Assembly (NCBI GenBank): GCA_964487555.1
Contig: CAZART010000037.1
Location: 1-42,331, forward strand
DNA: 42,331 nt
Origin: CAZART01 sp964487555
GTDB taxonomy: Bacteria > Bacteroidota > Rhodothermia > Rhodothermales > VXPQ01
Reading direction: 5' to 3'
The notes beneath the pieces are model-generated. The model was not told the origin of the DNA. It did no database searches and saw only the letters and a program-made list of their open reading frames with translations. The position numbers were made by a program, and so were the translations under genes. Below, piece by piece: positions 15,500 to 23,183 of this stretch (within the stretch, counting starts at the first letter, position 1; each line of letters opens with the position of its first letter).

Positions 15500-18382
15500 C
15501 TACTCATCCCTCAGCGTCCGAATGAACAAGATAAGAGATTTCAAGTCGGTCTCGCCGAGCACACCCCGGTAGGGTGGCATCCCATCTTCAAAGCCGGCGA
15601 CGATCTCCGCGGAAGGATCGAGAATGGAGCGTATGATATAGCTGCTGTCGGCGACGATTTCACTGCCATCGGCCATACGCCGGAGAGAAGCATAAAGTCC
15701 GTATAAAGGGGGACCCACGCTCGGTGAGCGAGATTCGTCCGTCGAATGGCAGCCCACACAAGCAAGTTCGCTTACAAGATGGCGACCTCGTTCCGGCGTG
15801 GGTTCAATCTGTTCTCGAGCCGGCACACGCGACACGTTCCGCAATTGTTTGATTTCGTGCTGCCAATCTACATCTTCCACACCAATCATGGAAAGATCTA
15901 GATCGCGAACGTCGTTCACCGTCAGGTAAATCGCGTCTTCGATCGGAATCCCCGCGGCGCTCCGAAGCCGATAGTCGACCTGCAACTGCATGACAGGCCG
16001 CATATCCGGTGTGACGACCAACACGGATCGACCGTCCGCTGAAAGATGAGCTCCGGCGACCGGAAGCTCTTCCTCACCCTCCGATCCGTCGAGCCGGTAG
16101 TGCCCTGAACCATAACTCGGGCTTCGACGGTAGTTCCATCGGCGTATGCGGTAGGCTGATGCGTCCTCCGCCGCGCCGGCGTCGAGTCGCTGATCGAAAC
16201 GAAGAATGATACCCTGGCGACCGGCCAATGCCCTCACCGGGACACCCAGCGGTTGCCCTGTGTATCGTATGCGAACAAGACTGCTAATATCATCCGCAGA
16301 CGTTCCCCAAATCTGAAATCCGGCCACGTAGACGAGGCCGTCCACAGGATGAATCGCCGCCTTCAAGAGCGGCGTCGACGGAACTCCCGGCAGCGCGGCC
16401 ACTCCACCCTGGATCGGGGATGATGAGCTATCGACGTAGACCATGAACACGCCCGGCCGCGCGTACGACAGGTGTAAGAGCCGACCGTTCAGGGGACCCA
16501 TTCGATCACTGGTCACCCATATCTGGCCGGTCCCTGAAGGGTCGACGCTGTGGGGAATCCACGTCAGCGGAAGCTCGGCATCCGGTAGCTTGGTTAAAAC
16601 GTCAAGATCGGCGCGTACATCGGCAGCGGCTCGTTTCGTTTGCTGCGATTCATGTGCCGTTCGACTCGAGGGATCCGGTCTGGTCGTTGACGCTGCTTCG
16701 GGTGGATCCGTCCCGTCGGCGCGTGCCGTTGCCGGTACACCGTAATACCCGCCGTCTCGGACCGCGTATATAGGGGTTGACGGAACGAAATTACCTTGCT
16801 GATCGGACGCAGTAAGCGTGCCCGTCTCCGGATGGACCCCGATGTAGGGCTCCCGGAATCCCGATGCGAGAACACGTACCTGTCGCCCGTCCGCGGAAAC
16901 CTCCATCACCTTTCCGGCGTGGCGTGAACCTGCCCGAAAACCTTCCATTATGGCTTCCGATGTTGGTGGACCGGCATGCAGCGCTCCTCCTTTTGAAACG
17001 TAGAACCCCCCCTCCGTCCTCGCCTCCATCGCGAGCGGCCATTCTCGCGTTTCGCTTGACTGAATAACGGCATTGCTGAAGTTCTCGTAGAAGTCGGCCT
17101 CCCCGTCCGCGTTTAGATCGTGGAGCCGTACGATTCCCTCACGGCCGTATACGAAGACGCCATCGTCCTGCACGACGAGACTGAGTGGTTCATAGAGGCC
17201 GGATGCAAACCGTTTCCACCGAAGCCTGTCAGGGCCCGTCGTCGAGGCGAGCCACACGTCACCTTCGAACGTCACAGCGGCCATCCGTCCATCTTCGAAG
17301 AAGTCGATGTCGGCCACGCGGACATTCCGACGCCACGGATTGGGCACGGGCAGATCGATTCGATCATATGCAAAGGCACTCGTATCCGGTGCTCGGCGTA
17401 CGGACGTTTCAACGCTCTCGGGCCATCGGTCGGGACCGCCGTTCGTCACGGTGGACCTCATTTCGACCTTTCGAATCAGCATCTTGTGAAAACGATCGAC
17501 ATCCTCGGCGGGCCCGCTCCAAACCGTTATCCGAAACGGGGACGAGGGGATTCCGGAATCCAGTTTGAGAACGACGTATCGGCCATCGATCACGCTCAGT
17601 CCTTTGCCATCGGCTGCACCACTGACGCCGACAGCCGTCACCTCGGGGCTGTCGGGGCCGTGCCGGAGAACGACGACCCGTCCGTCGGTGCTGATCACTT
17701 CCGCTCCATTGACTTCTGCCGCCACCAGCATAAGCGGCTGTGCGATGCGCCCGACTCGAAACGTCCGCGTGAATCCGACCTCGTCATCCGCTTCGACCAC
17801 GCCGGGGGTCTCCAAAATGTCGGTTCCCAGCACCTGATACGAGAGAACGACGCGCGGACCGTCCACGAATACCCCGTTCCAGCGGCCAAGCGGTTCGGGG
17901 AGCGGCCCGCGGCCGACGTCGTCCGGGTTGGGCCCCGGCCTGCGCGGATCCTTGAAGTCCGAGTCGGTGCTCACCCACCCGGGATGATTTCCGGTGGCAA
18001 GGATCGGCGAACCGAGAACTTCGGGAATCGTGTTCGACTTGAAATTGGGTACGTGATAGGAGGACTGCGCCATCGTGACGAGCGACATGAAGCGCCCTTT
18101 CCATCCGACAGCCATACGGAGCAAATCCGGATCGAAACAGGCATAGACGCCGCGCCCGAGCTGGATGACCAGGCCGCGTACGGTCAGATTTGAATCCGGT
18201 AAATGGGGTGCCAGCCCGCCCGCTTCGAGCGTCGAGGTGATGAACGGAAAATCCTCCTCGACGAAATTCCCGAACCGGGTCGAGTCATCGGTGGAGATGA
18301 CCTGCTGCTCTCCAGGTGCGGACCTGAAAAGGCCGGCACACAGCAGAACCACACTCATTACGATAAATATTAGGCGAGGCAT
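15500..18382 (-). CDS. Secreted DUF6797 / beta-propeller protein with C-terminal cytochrome c domain
   Basis: A 960-residue exported protein with a signal peptide at residues 1-23. The N-terminal region (about 35-330) has the DUF6797 pattern RGLVIQLGRGVYACFDPDLLRMAVGWKGRF. A glucose/sorbosone-dehydrogenase-like beta-propeller (about 340-720) and a beta-sandwich region follow. A C-terminal class I cytochrome c domain has haem motif CVGCH (875-879) and the likely axial Met935 in EDGMPPYRG. Such proteins occur in Bacteroidota and PVC bacteria next to sugar genes and are thought to move electrons in periplasmic oxidation; the substrate is unknown. It starts 9 bases after the SSS symporter stop, in one operon with the TonB receptor. 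Confidence 0.82.
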   Translation of the reverse strand: MPRLIFIVMSVVLLCAGLFRSAPGEQQVISTDDSTRFGNFVEEDFPFITSTLEAGGLAPHLPDSNLTVRGLVIQLGRGVYACFDPDLLRMAVGWKGRFMSLVTMAQSSYHVPNFKSNTIPEVLGSPILATGNHPGWVSTDSDFKDPRRPGPNPDDVGRGPLPEPLGRWNGVFVDGPRVVLSYQVLGTDILETPGVVEADDEVGFTRTFRVGRIAQPLMLVAAEVNGAEVISTDGRVVVLRHGPDSPEVTAVGVSGAADGKGLSVIDGRYVVLKLDSGIPSSPFRITVWSGPAEDVDRFHKMLIRKVEMRSTVTNGGPDRWPESVETSVRRAPDTSAFAYDRIDLPVPNPWRRNVRVADIDFFEDGRMAAVTFEGDVWLASTTGPDRLRWKRFASGLYEPLSLVVQDDGVFVYGREGIVRLHDLNADGEADFYENFSNAVIQSSETREWPLAMEARTEGGFYVSKGGALHAGPPTSEAIMEGFRAGSRHAGKVMEVSADGRQVRVLASGFREPYIGVHPETGTLTASDQQGNFVPSTPIYAVRDGGYYGVPATARADGTDPPEAASTTRPDPSSRTAHESQQTKRAAADVRADLDVLTKLPDAELPLTWIPHSVDPSGTGQIWVTSDRMGPLNGRLLHLSYARPGVFMVYVDSSSSPIQGGVAALPGVPSTPLLKAAIHPVDGLVYVAGFQIWGTSADDISSLVRIRYTGQPLGVPVRALAGRQGIILRFDQRLDAGAAEDASAYRIRRWNYRRSPSYGSGHYRLDGSEGEEELPVAGAHLSADGRSVLVVTPDMRPVMQLQVDYRLRSAAGIPIEDAIYLTVNDVRDLDLSMIGVEDVDWQHEIKQLRNVSRVPAREQIEPTPERGRHLVSELACVGCHSTDESRSPSVGPPLYGLYASLRRMADGSEIVADSSYIIRSILDPSAEIVAGFEDGMPPYRGVLGETDLKSLILFIRTLRDE

Positions 18383-18391
18383 AATCTATCG

Positions 18392-19816
18392 TCAAGACGC
18401 ATGCACGACGGCTTCGTTCACGCGTCGCGGTGTCAAAAAAGTCAGTAGAATGGCGACGAAACCCGTGCCGACAAGCAAAAACAGATCCGTTCGGACGATC
18501 CCAATCTCTGCGGGAAGTACACCTGCCAGCGACAGAATGAAAACGATCAGTGCGAAGCATGTGAGCGGGCCAATCAGCGACAGTTTCGGTGGCCGCGGGG
18601 CCAGGATACCGACGAGTATCAACGGGGCCAAAAGGGACGTTCCGGCAAAACTGACGCGCGCCAGCATCACCAGTTGATCCGTGCTCTGGATGGCGAAGAC
18701 GAGAGCGCCTAGCGCGAACAGCACAATCGCCCCTTTGGTACGTAGCATTACGGAGGATTCACTTCCCGACAGCATCGAGCGGAGATCCCCGCCCAACGCG
18801 AAGATCTGAGAATCGGCCGTCGACATCGCCGCGGCGATGAGCGCAATCGCGACCGCCGCACCGACGACCACCGGCTGATCGAAAACGAGCGCGTGGGCGA
18901 GAAATTCGGCCGTCGAAACGTCTGCATAATGCACCGCACCATACATCCCGATGACGATGGTGGGCAAAATGACGAGAATCGCAAAGACGCCCACGGCTAT
19001 CGCCATCATTTTCATCCGACGGAAATCGCGCATAATGACGATCCGAGTCGTCAGCTGCGGCTGCGTGACCGGCAGAAGCGTGATCGCCAAAAAAGAAGCA
19101 AGCAGAAACTGGAAGCTGAAGAGCCCGTGCGGACCCGGCACCGAAAGAAGAGCGGCATTCACCGCTCGCACCTCGTCAAACATCGGCTCAATTCCGCCAA
19201 ACACGTCGATGCATCCGGCCGCGATGACCCACGTCAAGACGAGCAGAATCGATCCCTGAAGGACGTCACTGTACATGATCGCCTTCAATCCACCGATCTC
19301 ACTGTAGACGATCAATGCCACGACAATGAATGTAGCCCATGCCCATACCGGCAGGAGCCCGGGAAACGTGGCCTCGAGGAAAATCCCGATGCCGCGAATT
19401 TGAATCGCCACATAGGGTATCAGAAAGAGAAAGACACCGGTGAAATAGATGGCGCCGGCCCAGCGGCTCCCGTAGATGGACGACAAGAGTCCGGCAACGC
19501 CCTTGAATCCTTTTTGGGCGGCCCGGCGGCGGATGTGGAATCCGAACCACAGAATTACGAAGATCATCGCCCCGTCGGAAACCGCAAGGAAAATCCAGGC
19601 TCCGACCCCGTGATCCCTGAAAAAATCGGGCATTCCCATCAATGTGAATGCGCTGAAAAGCGTGGCCGAAAACGTCAGGAATCCCAGGACGGCGCCGACA
19701 TTAGATCCCGCGAGGATATAGTCGTCGGCGTCTCTCGTTCGACGCCACGAACGAAAGGTCAAGTAGGCCAGCGTAAGGGCATAGATTCCACCGATGATGG
19801 CTAGCCATTTAATCAT
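18392..19816 (-). CDS. Sodium:solute symporter (SSS) of the polysaccharide island
   Basis: A 474-residue carrier with about 13 helices. SSS features include DADDYILAGSNVGAVLGFLTFSATLFSAFTLMG at the N-terminus and AIALIAAAMSTADSQIFALGGDL at the Na+-site helix. The start at ATG 19816 is preferred: it overlaps the stop of the preceding 104-residue gene in ATGATTAA, a coupling arrangement, and has GGGGAA upstream; a Met seven codons earlier is the alternative. SSS carriers in alginate loci import unsaturated uronates, so uptake of a mono- or oligo-uronate is proposed from context. The direct neighbours are the small membrane protein, the TonB receptor and the cytochrome. Confidence 0.88.
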   Translation of the reverse strand: MIKWLAIIGGIYALTLAYLTFRSWRRTRDADDYILAGSNVGAVLGFLTFSATLFSAFTLMGMPDFFRDHGVGAWIFLAVSDGAMIFVILWFGFHIRRRAAQKGFKGVAGLLSSIYGSRWAGAIYFTGVFLFLIPYVAIQIRGIGIFLEATFPGLLPVWAWATFIVVALIVYSEIGGLKAIMYSDVLQGSILLVLTWVIAAGCIDVFGGIEPMFDEVRAVNAALLSVPGPHGLFSFQFLLASFLAITLLPVTQPQLTTRIVIMRDFRRMKMMAIAVGVFAILVILPTIVIGMYGAVHYADVSTAEFLAHALVFDQPVVVGAAVAIALIAAAMSTADSQIFALGGDLRSMLSGSESSVMLRTKGAIVLFALGALVFAIQSTDQLVMLARVSFAGTSLLAPLILVGILAPRPPKLSLIGPLTCFALIVFILSLAGVLPAEIGIVRTDLFLLVGTGFVAILLTFLTPRRVNEAVVHAS

Positions 19817-20123
19817 CGGTTCCCCGGCCCGGATCACGGTGGCTTCGGTCGTGTACGTCGTCCACGTTCACGGGATGGAAATAGGCGCCTACCATGGTTA
19901 AGGCAACCAGTAGGATGGTGACGAGAATGCCCGCCCAAAGCGTTCGCGGCACCCCGAAGAAGACAGGATCGGTAACGTGCTGCGGTATCACGAACGGTGA
20001 CAATGCGAGCGTGGACAACCCAACAACGCCCGCGCAGCACAGCTTCCAATAGACGCGTATGGACGAGGGCCGATGTGAAACCGTCGTTTTTTCAGAATCG
20101 GTCTGCGTCGCGGATGACGGCAT
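19809..20123 (-). CDS. Small two-helix membrane protein coupled to TonB receptor and SSS symporter
   Basis: A 104-residue protein with a cytosolic N-terminus rich in Ser/Thr, two transmembrane helices at about residues 26-47 (WKLCCAGVVGLSTLALSPFVI) and 61-83 (LWAGILVTILLVALTMVGAYF), and an acidic/basic tail (VDDVHDRSHRD). Its ATG overlaps the TonB-receptor stop (TAATG) and its stop overlaps the symporter start (ATGATTAA), so all three are translationally linked. By analogy with the small subunits that accompany other SSS carriers (DUF4212, DUF3311) it may be an accessory subunit, but I cannot place it in a named family. Confidence 0.75.
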   Translation of the reverse strand: MPSSATQTDSEKTTVSHRPSSIRVYWKLCCAGVVGLSTLALSPFVIPQHVTDPVFFGVPRTLWAGILVTILLVALTMVGAYFHPVNVDDVHDRSHRDPGRGTDD

Positions 20124-23065
20124 TAGAATCTATAGCGAACGCCGACGTCGGCCGTCCAACCGTAGTACTGTTGAGAGGTCGGAAATCCGATACCGATCGA
20201 TGAGACGTCGGGCCGATCGTTCAAATTGTTCAGATTCAGATACACGCTCAGATTTCTGCCGACTCGCTGCTGCACCATGGCATCCCAACGAATGTACGTG
20301 TCGGTAAATGAATCGCTTTCCGGAAAGTCCCCCACCCCTCTGAGGCTGCTCTGCTGGTACAGCATTGAAATCCGTCCGGAAAATCCGCCCCGATCGTAGC
20401 CGATGGAGAGGTTCGCTACGTGCGCAGGCTGGTTGATCATCCGGCCGACGCGAAACGTGTCGATCTCCGTTTGACGGAAAGGCGGTGTCGGAGCCCGTCG
20501 CAGGATCGTCCGGGGATATCGCGTCTCCGAGAAAATCCGTGCATAGTTCACGTTGAGTACCAGGCCGTTCAGTAGTCCCGGTAGGTACGTGAAATGGGTC
20601 TGCCATTCCACCTCATATCCTTTGACAGTGGTCGTGTAGGAATTATTGATCGGCTCGCTCAGTCGTGATCCTCGCGTGTAAGCCGGAAGGTTCAAGGAAT
20701 CCGGATTGAGGATCGTACTCTCTCGTTCGTAAATCACGTCATCGATCTCCTTATAAAATGCACCGAACGTGAGCAGACCGACGCGGGGCGGATAGATAGA
20801 GAGGATGGCATCGTAGTTGAGCGAGGACGCGGGCCTGAGCGCGGGATTCCCGCGGTCGACATTGTTGGCCGATCCGGAGCGAATGCGCTCGCGCGGCGAA
20901 TAGTCTGTGTAGTCCGGTCGCGAGAGGGAGCGCGTGCGTGCGAGACGTACGTCGGCCCAGTTTGTCGCTCGATATCGTAGGTGGATGATCGGCATCCAGT
21001 GGTCGAAACTCTGCGTAGATGAGGTATCGGCGAAAAACCCGATCTCCGAGCGCGCATTGTCCGAGACGCCCTTTTTGGCATCGTATTCCGTGCGAGTTTT
21101 CTCGTAGCGCACACCCGGCAGGATCATGAGCCGGCGCCCCAGGTTGAGTTCCATCATGGCGTATCCGGCCGTCACGTCTTCCTTCATATCGAAATCGGCC
21201 GTGCTGGCGAACGGTGTTTCGAAGTACCGGCTACGCACACGCTCAAAGACCTCAGCCATCATTTTGCGGTCGAGGGCGGCGGAGATGTCGTATTGTCCGT
21301 CCAGAAAACCGGTCCCATCATAGCCCGCATTGAGAAAATTCGTGAGAGCCAGCCGGCCCTGCGACGTGGAGACGAATTCGACTTCAGGAAAGGCCTCTCG
21401 AATGTAATCGGGCCCGTTCCCGTAGTAATAGGGAAGAAACCAGCGCGCATTCTCGTTGGCGCGCCTCTTGCTCCGAAATTTGCCGCCTACCTTCGTATGG
21501 CCGGTAATCTTTCGCCCAAGTGCAAAAGGCGTTTTCGCATTGAGGCCGGCATTGTAGTCGCGCTCCAGATTCTCGACTGCGTAGTGATCGCCCCATTGCA
21601 TGAACGTTTCTTCCGGGCGGTTCTTGGCGGATCTTGGAATCACGGCCGGCCCCTTGTCCAGAATGAGATCTTCGTTGAAAGCGCCGACTTCCTGGAACGT
21701 GAATTCGTTATCGTACGGCCGTTCATGATGGGCGACGGAGTGAGATGCCGAAAAGTCGACCAACGTCCCCGCCAGGTTGAGCTCTCCTTGCATCGTATTG
21801 GCCATGACGTCGACGGTGATGTCTCTGTCTCGGATACCATAGGATACCGAGCGGCCTCCGACACCGTAGCTTTTTCGAAACAGCGCCTCGTCGCGATCCA
21901 GGCGGCTGCCGAAGTTGCTGAATTGAAGACGGCCGAACGGCAGACGGTAGTCCAGGATGAGGCTACCGCCATACCGATAGCGCGTTTCGGCTCGATCGGT
22001 AAGATTCAGGCCGTTGATGCGGAAAATTTGCTGCTCACCCTCCTCGAGAATGACATTTTCGCGATTGTAGCTGGCGCCAAAGACGTCGGATCCCCGATCG
22101 GCGCGCTCTAGATTCCCCTGTGCGATCACACCGAGGCGGTTTCCAAAGAAGCGTTGACTCACATTAACGTTGCCTTTATAGAAACCCATCGTCTCCTGCT
22201 GACCGCTGTAGCCGGCCTGCAGCCTGACGTCACTGTGAAAGCCGTCCGGTGCATCCAGTAATCGGAAATTCACGGTCCCTCCAATCATGTCGGCGTCTTG
22301 ATCGGGCGTCAGGGCTTTGACGACTTCGATGCCCGAGAGCATGTTGGAGGAGATCATGCTAAGGTCCGTGCTCCGGTTGCTGAAGCTCGTAGAGGGAAGT
22401 TGCTGACCGTTCACAAGTACATTGTTGTACTTCGGCGAAAGCCCTCGAATGACGACGTTCTGACCTTCGCCTGCGTTGCGTATGAGCGAGACCCCCGGGA
22501 GTCGCCCCACCGACTCCGCAGCGTTGACGTCCGGCAGTTCCTGAATGCTCGCCGCAGAAACGACGTTCACGATCGTATTGGAGGCGAGCTGCTGGTTGAT
22601 CGCCTTCACCTGCCCCTCGGCCTGAGCCAAAATCAATACCTCGCCGCCCTCGATCACGTCCAGCGTCAGCGCCACGTCCTGGGTTACGACGCTTCCCGAC
22701 AATATGGTCACCGGCACGCGGGCCGACGTATAACCGATGAAGGAAACGACGAGCACCTGGTCTCCTTCCGGCGCGTTCGAGATCCGGTATCGTCCTTCAT
22801 GGTCGGTTGCGGCGCCGATGGCCGTGCCGTCAATGTGCACCGATGCGCCCGGCAGCGACAGGCCGGTCTCGGCGTCGGTAACTTGACCGGCGACGGCGCC
22901 TGATTCAAGGGCATCGAATCGGCCGTCGCTGCCCGGCCGTTCGATGGTGCCCGTCTCCGGCAGCGCGAATCCGGCTGCCGTCGCTCCGACAGCCGGCACG
23001 ATCATAATGAAGATTAGAACGATGGACAGGAGGATTCGGATCGAGTGGTTGAGAGTGAGTTCCAT
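20123..23065 (-). CDS. TonB-dependent outer-membrane receptor with CarboxypepD_reg-like domain
   Basis: A 980-residue protein. The start at 23065 was chosen because it gives an immediate signal peptide (residues 1-29, IRILLSIVLIFIMIVPAVGA); 37 extra in-frame codons upstream lack one. A carboxypeptidase regulatory-like domain (about 58-135) precedes the plug (about 155-280: QELPDVNAAESVGRLPGVSL, VVIRGLSPKYNNVLVNG). A 22-strand barrel ends in RYRF with the outer-membrane terminal Phe. The plug wording resembles the TonB-Xanth/Caul type rather than SusC, and no SusD partner is present. It probably imports oligosaccharides released by the lyases. It is followed without gap by the 104-residue gene. 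Confidence 0.92.
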   Translation of the reverse strand: MELTLNHSIRILLSIVLIFIMIVPAVGATAAGFALPETGTIERPGSDGRFDALESGAVAGQVTDAETGLSLPGASVHIDGTAIGAATDHEGRYRISNAPEGDQVLVVSFIGYTSARVPVTILSGSVVTQDVALTLDVIEGGEVLILAQAEGQVKAINQQLASNTIVNVVSAASIQELPDVNAAESVGRLPGVSLIRNAGEGQNVVIRGLSPKYNNVLVNGQQLPSTSFSNRSTDLSMISSNMLSGIEVVKALTPDQDADMIGGTVNFRLLDAPDGFHSDVRLQAGYSGQQETMGFYKGNVNVSQRFFGNRLGVIAQGNLERADRGSDVFGASYNRENVILEEGEQQIFRINGLNLTDRAETRYRYGGSLILDYRLPFGRLQFSNFGSRLDRDEALFRKSYGVGGRSVSYGIRDRDITVDVMANTMQGELNLAGTLVDFSASHSVAHHERPYDNEFTFQEVGAFNEDLILDKGPAVIPRSAKNRPEETFMQWGDHYAVENLERDYNAGLNAKTPFALGRKITGHTKVGGKFRSKRRANENARWFLPYYYGNGPDYIREAFPEVEFVSTSQGRLALTNFLNAGYDGTGFLDGQYDISAALDRKMMAEVFERVRSRYFETPFASTADFDMKEDVTAGYAMMELNLGRRLMILPGVRYEKTRTEYDAKKGVSDNARSEIGFFADTSSTQSFDHWMPIIHLRYRATNWADVRLARTRSLSRPDYTDYSPRERIRSGSANNVDRGNPALRPASSLNYDAILSIYPPRVGLLTFGAFYKEIDDVIYERESTILNPDSLNLPAYTRGSRLSEPINNSYTTTVKGYEVEWQTHFTYLPGLLNGLVLNVNYARIFSETRYPRTILRRAPTPPFRQTEIDTFRVGRMINQPAHVANLSIGYDRGGFSGRISMLYQQSSLRGVGDFPESDSFTDTYIRWDAMVQQRVGRNLSVYLNLNNLNDRPDVSSIGIGFPTSQQYYGWTADVGVRYRF

Positions 23066-23134
23066 GACTGGTGGTCCTGTTTTCGGCCAGTGGTGTCGGT
23101 AAGATAGGGCGAGCAGCTGACGCAAGCTCGATGG

Positions 23135-23166
23135 TCGTCGTCCCGGTCCGATGGCCGGGACGACGA
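23135..23166 (-). promoter_or_regulatory. Intercistronic 12-bp perfect hairpin
   Basis: TCGTCGTCCCGG (23135-23146) pairs perfectly with CCGGGACGACGA (23155-23166) across an 8-base loop. It lies 17 bases after the beta-helix gene stop and 70 bases before the TonB-receptor ATG. No T run follows, so it is not a standard terminator. It more likely stabilises the 3' end of the upstream message or attenuates read-through to the receptor genes. Confidence 0.7.
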
Positions 23167-23183
23167 TCTTACGCAAGCCGACG

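Noticed and set aside
17120..18193. Plus-strand frame of 357 codons
   Set aside because: It is antisense to the DUF6797-cytochrome gene, whose protein has clear domains and a haem motif; the antisense product is not protein-like.
23066..23176. 37-codon N-terminal extension of the TonB receptor
   Set aside because: It would place charged sequence before the signal peptide and includes the low-quality junction region; start 23065 gives a normal signal peptide.
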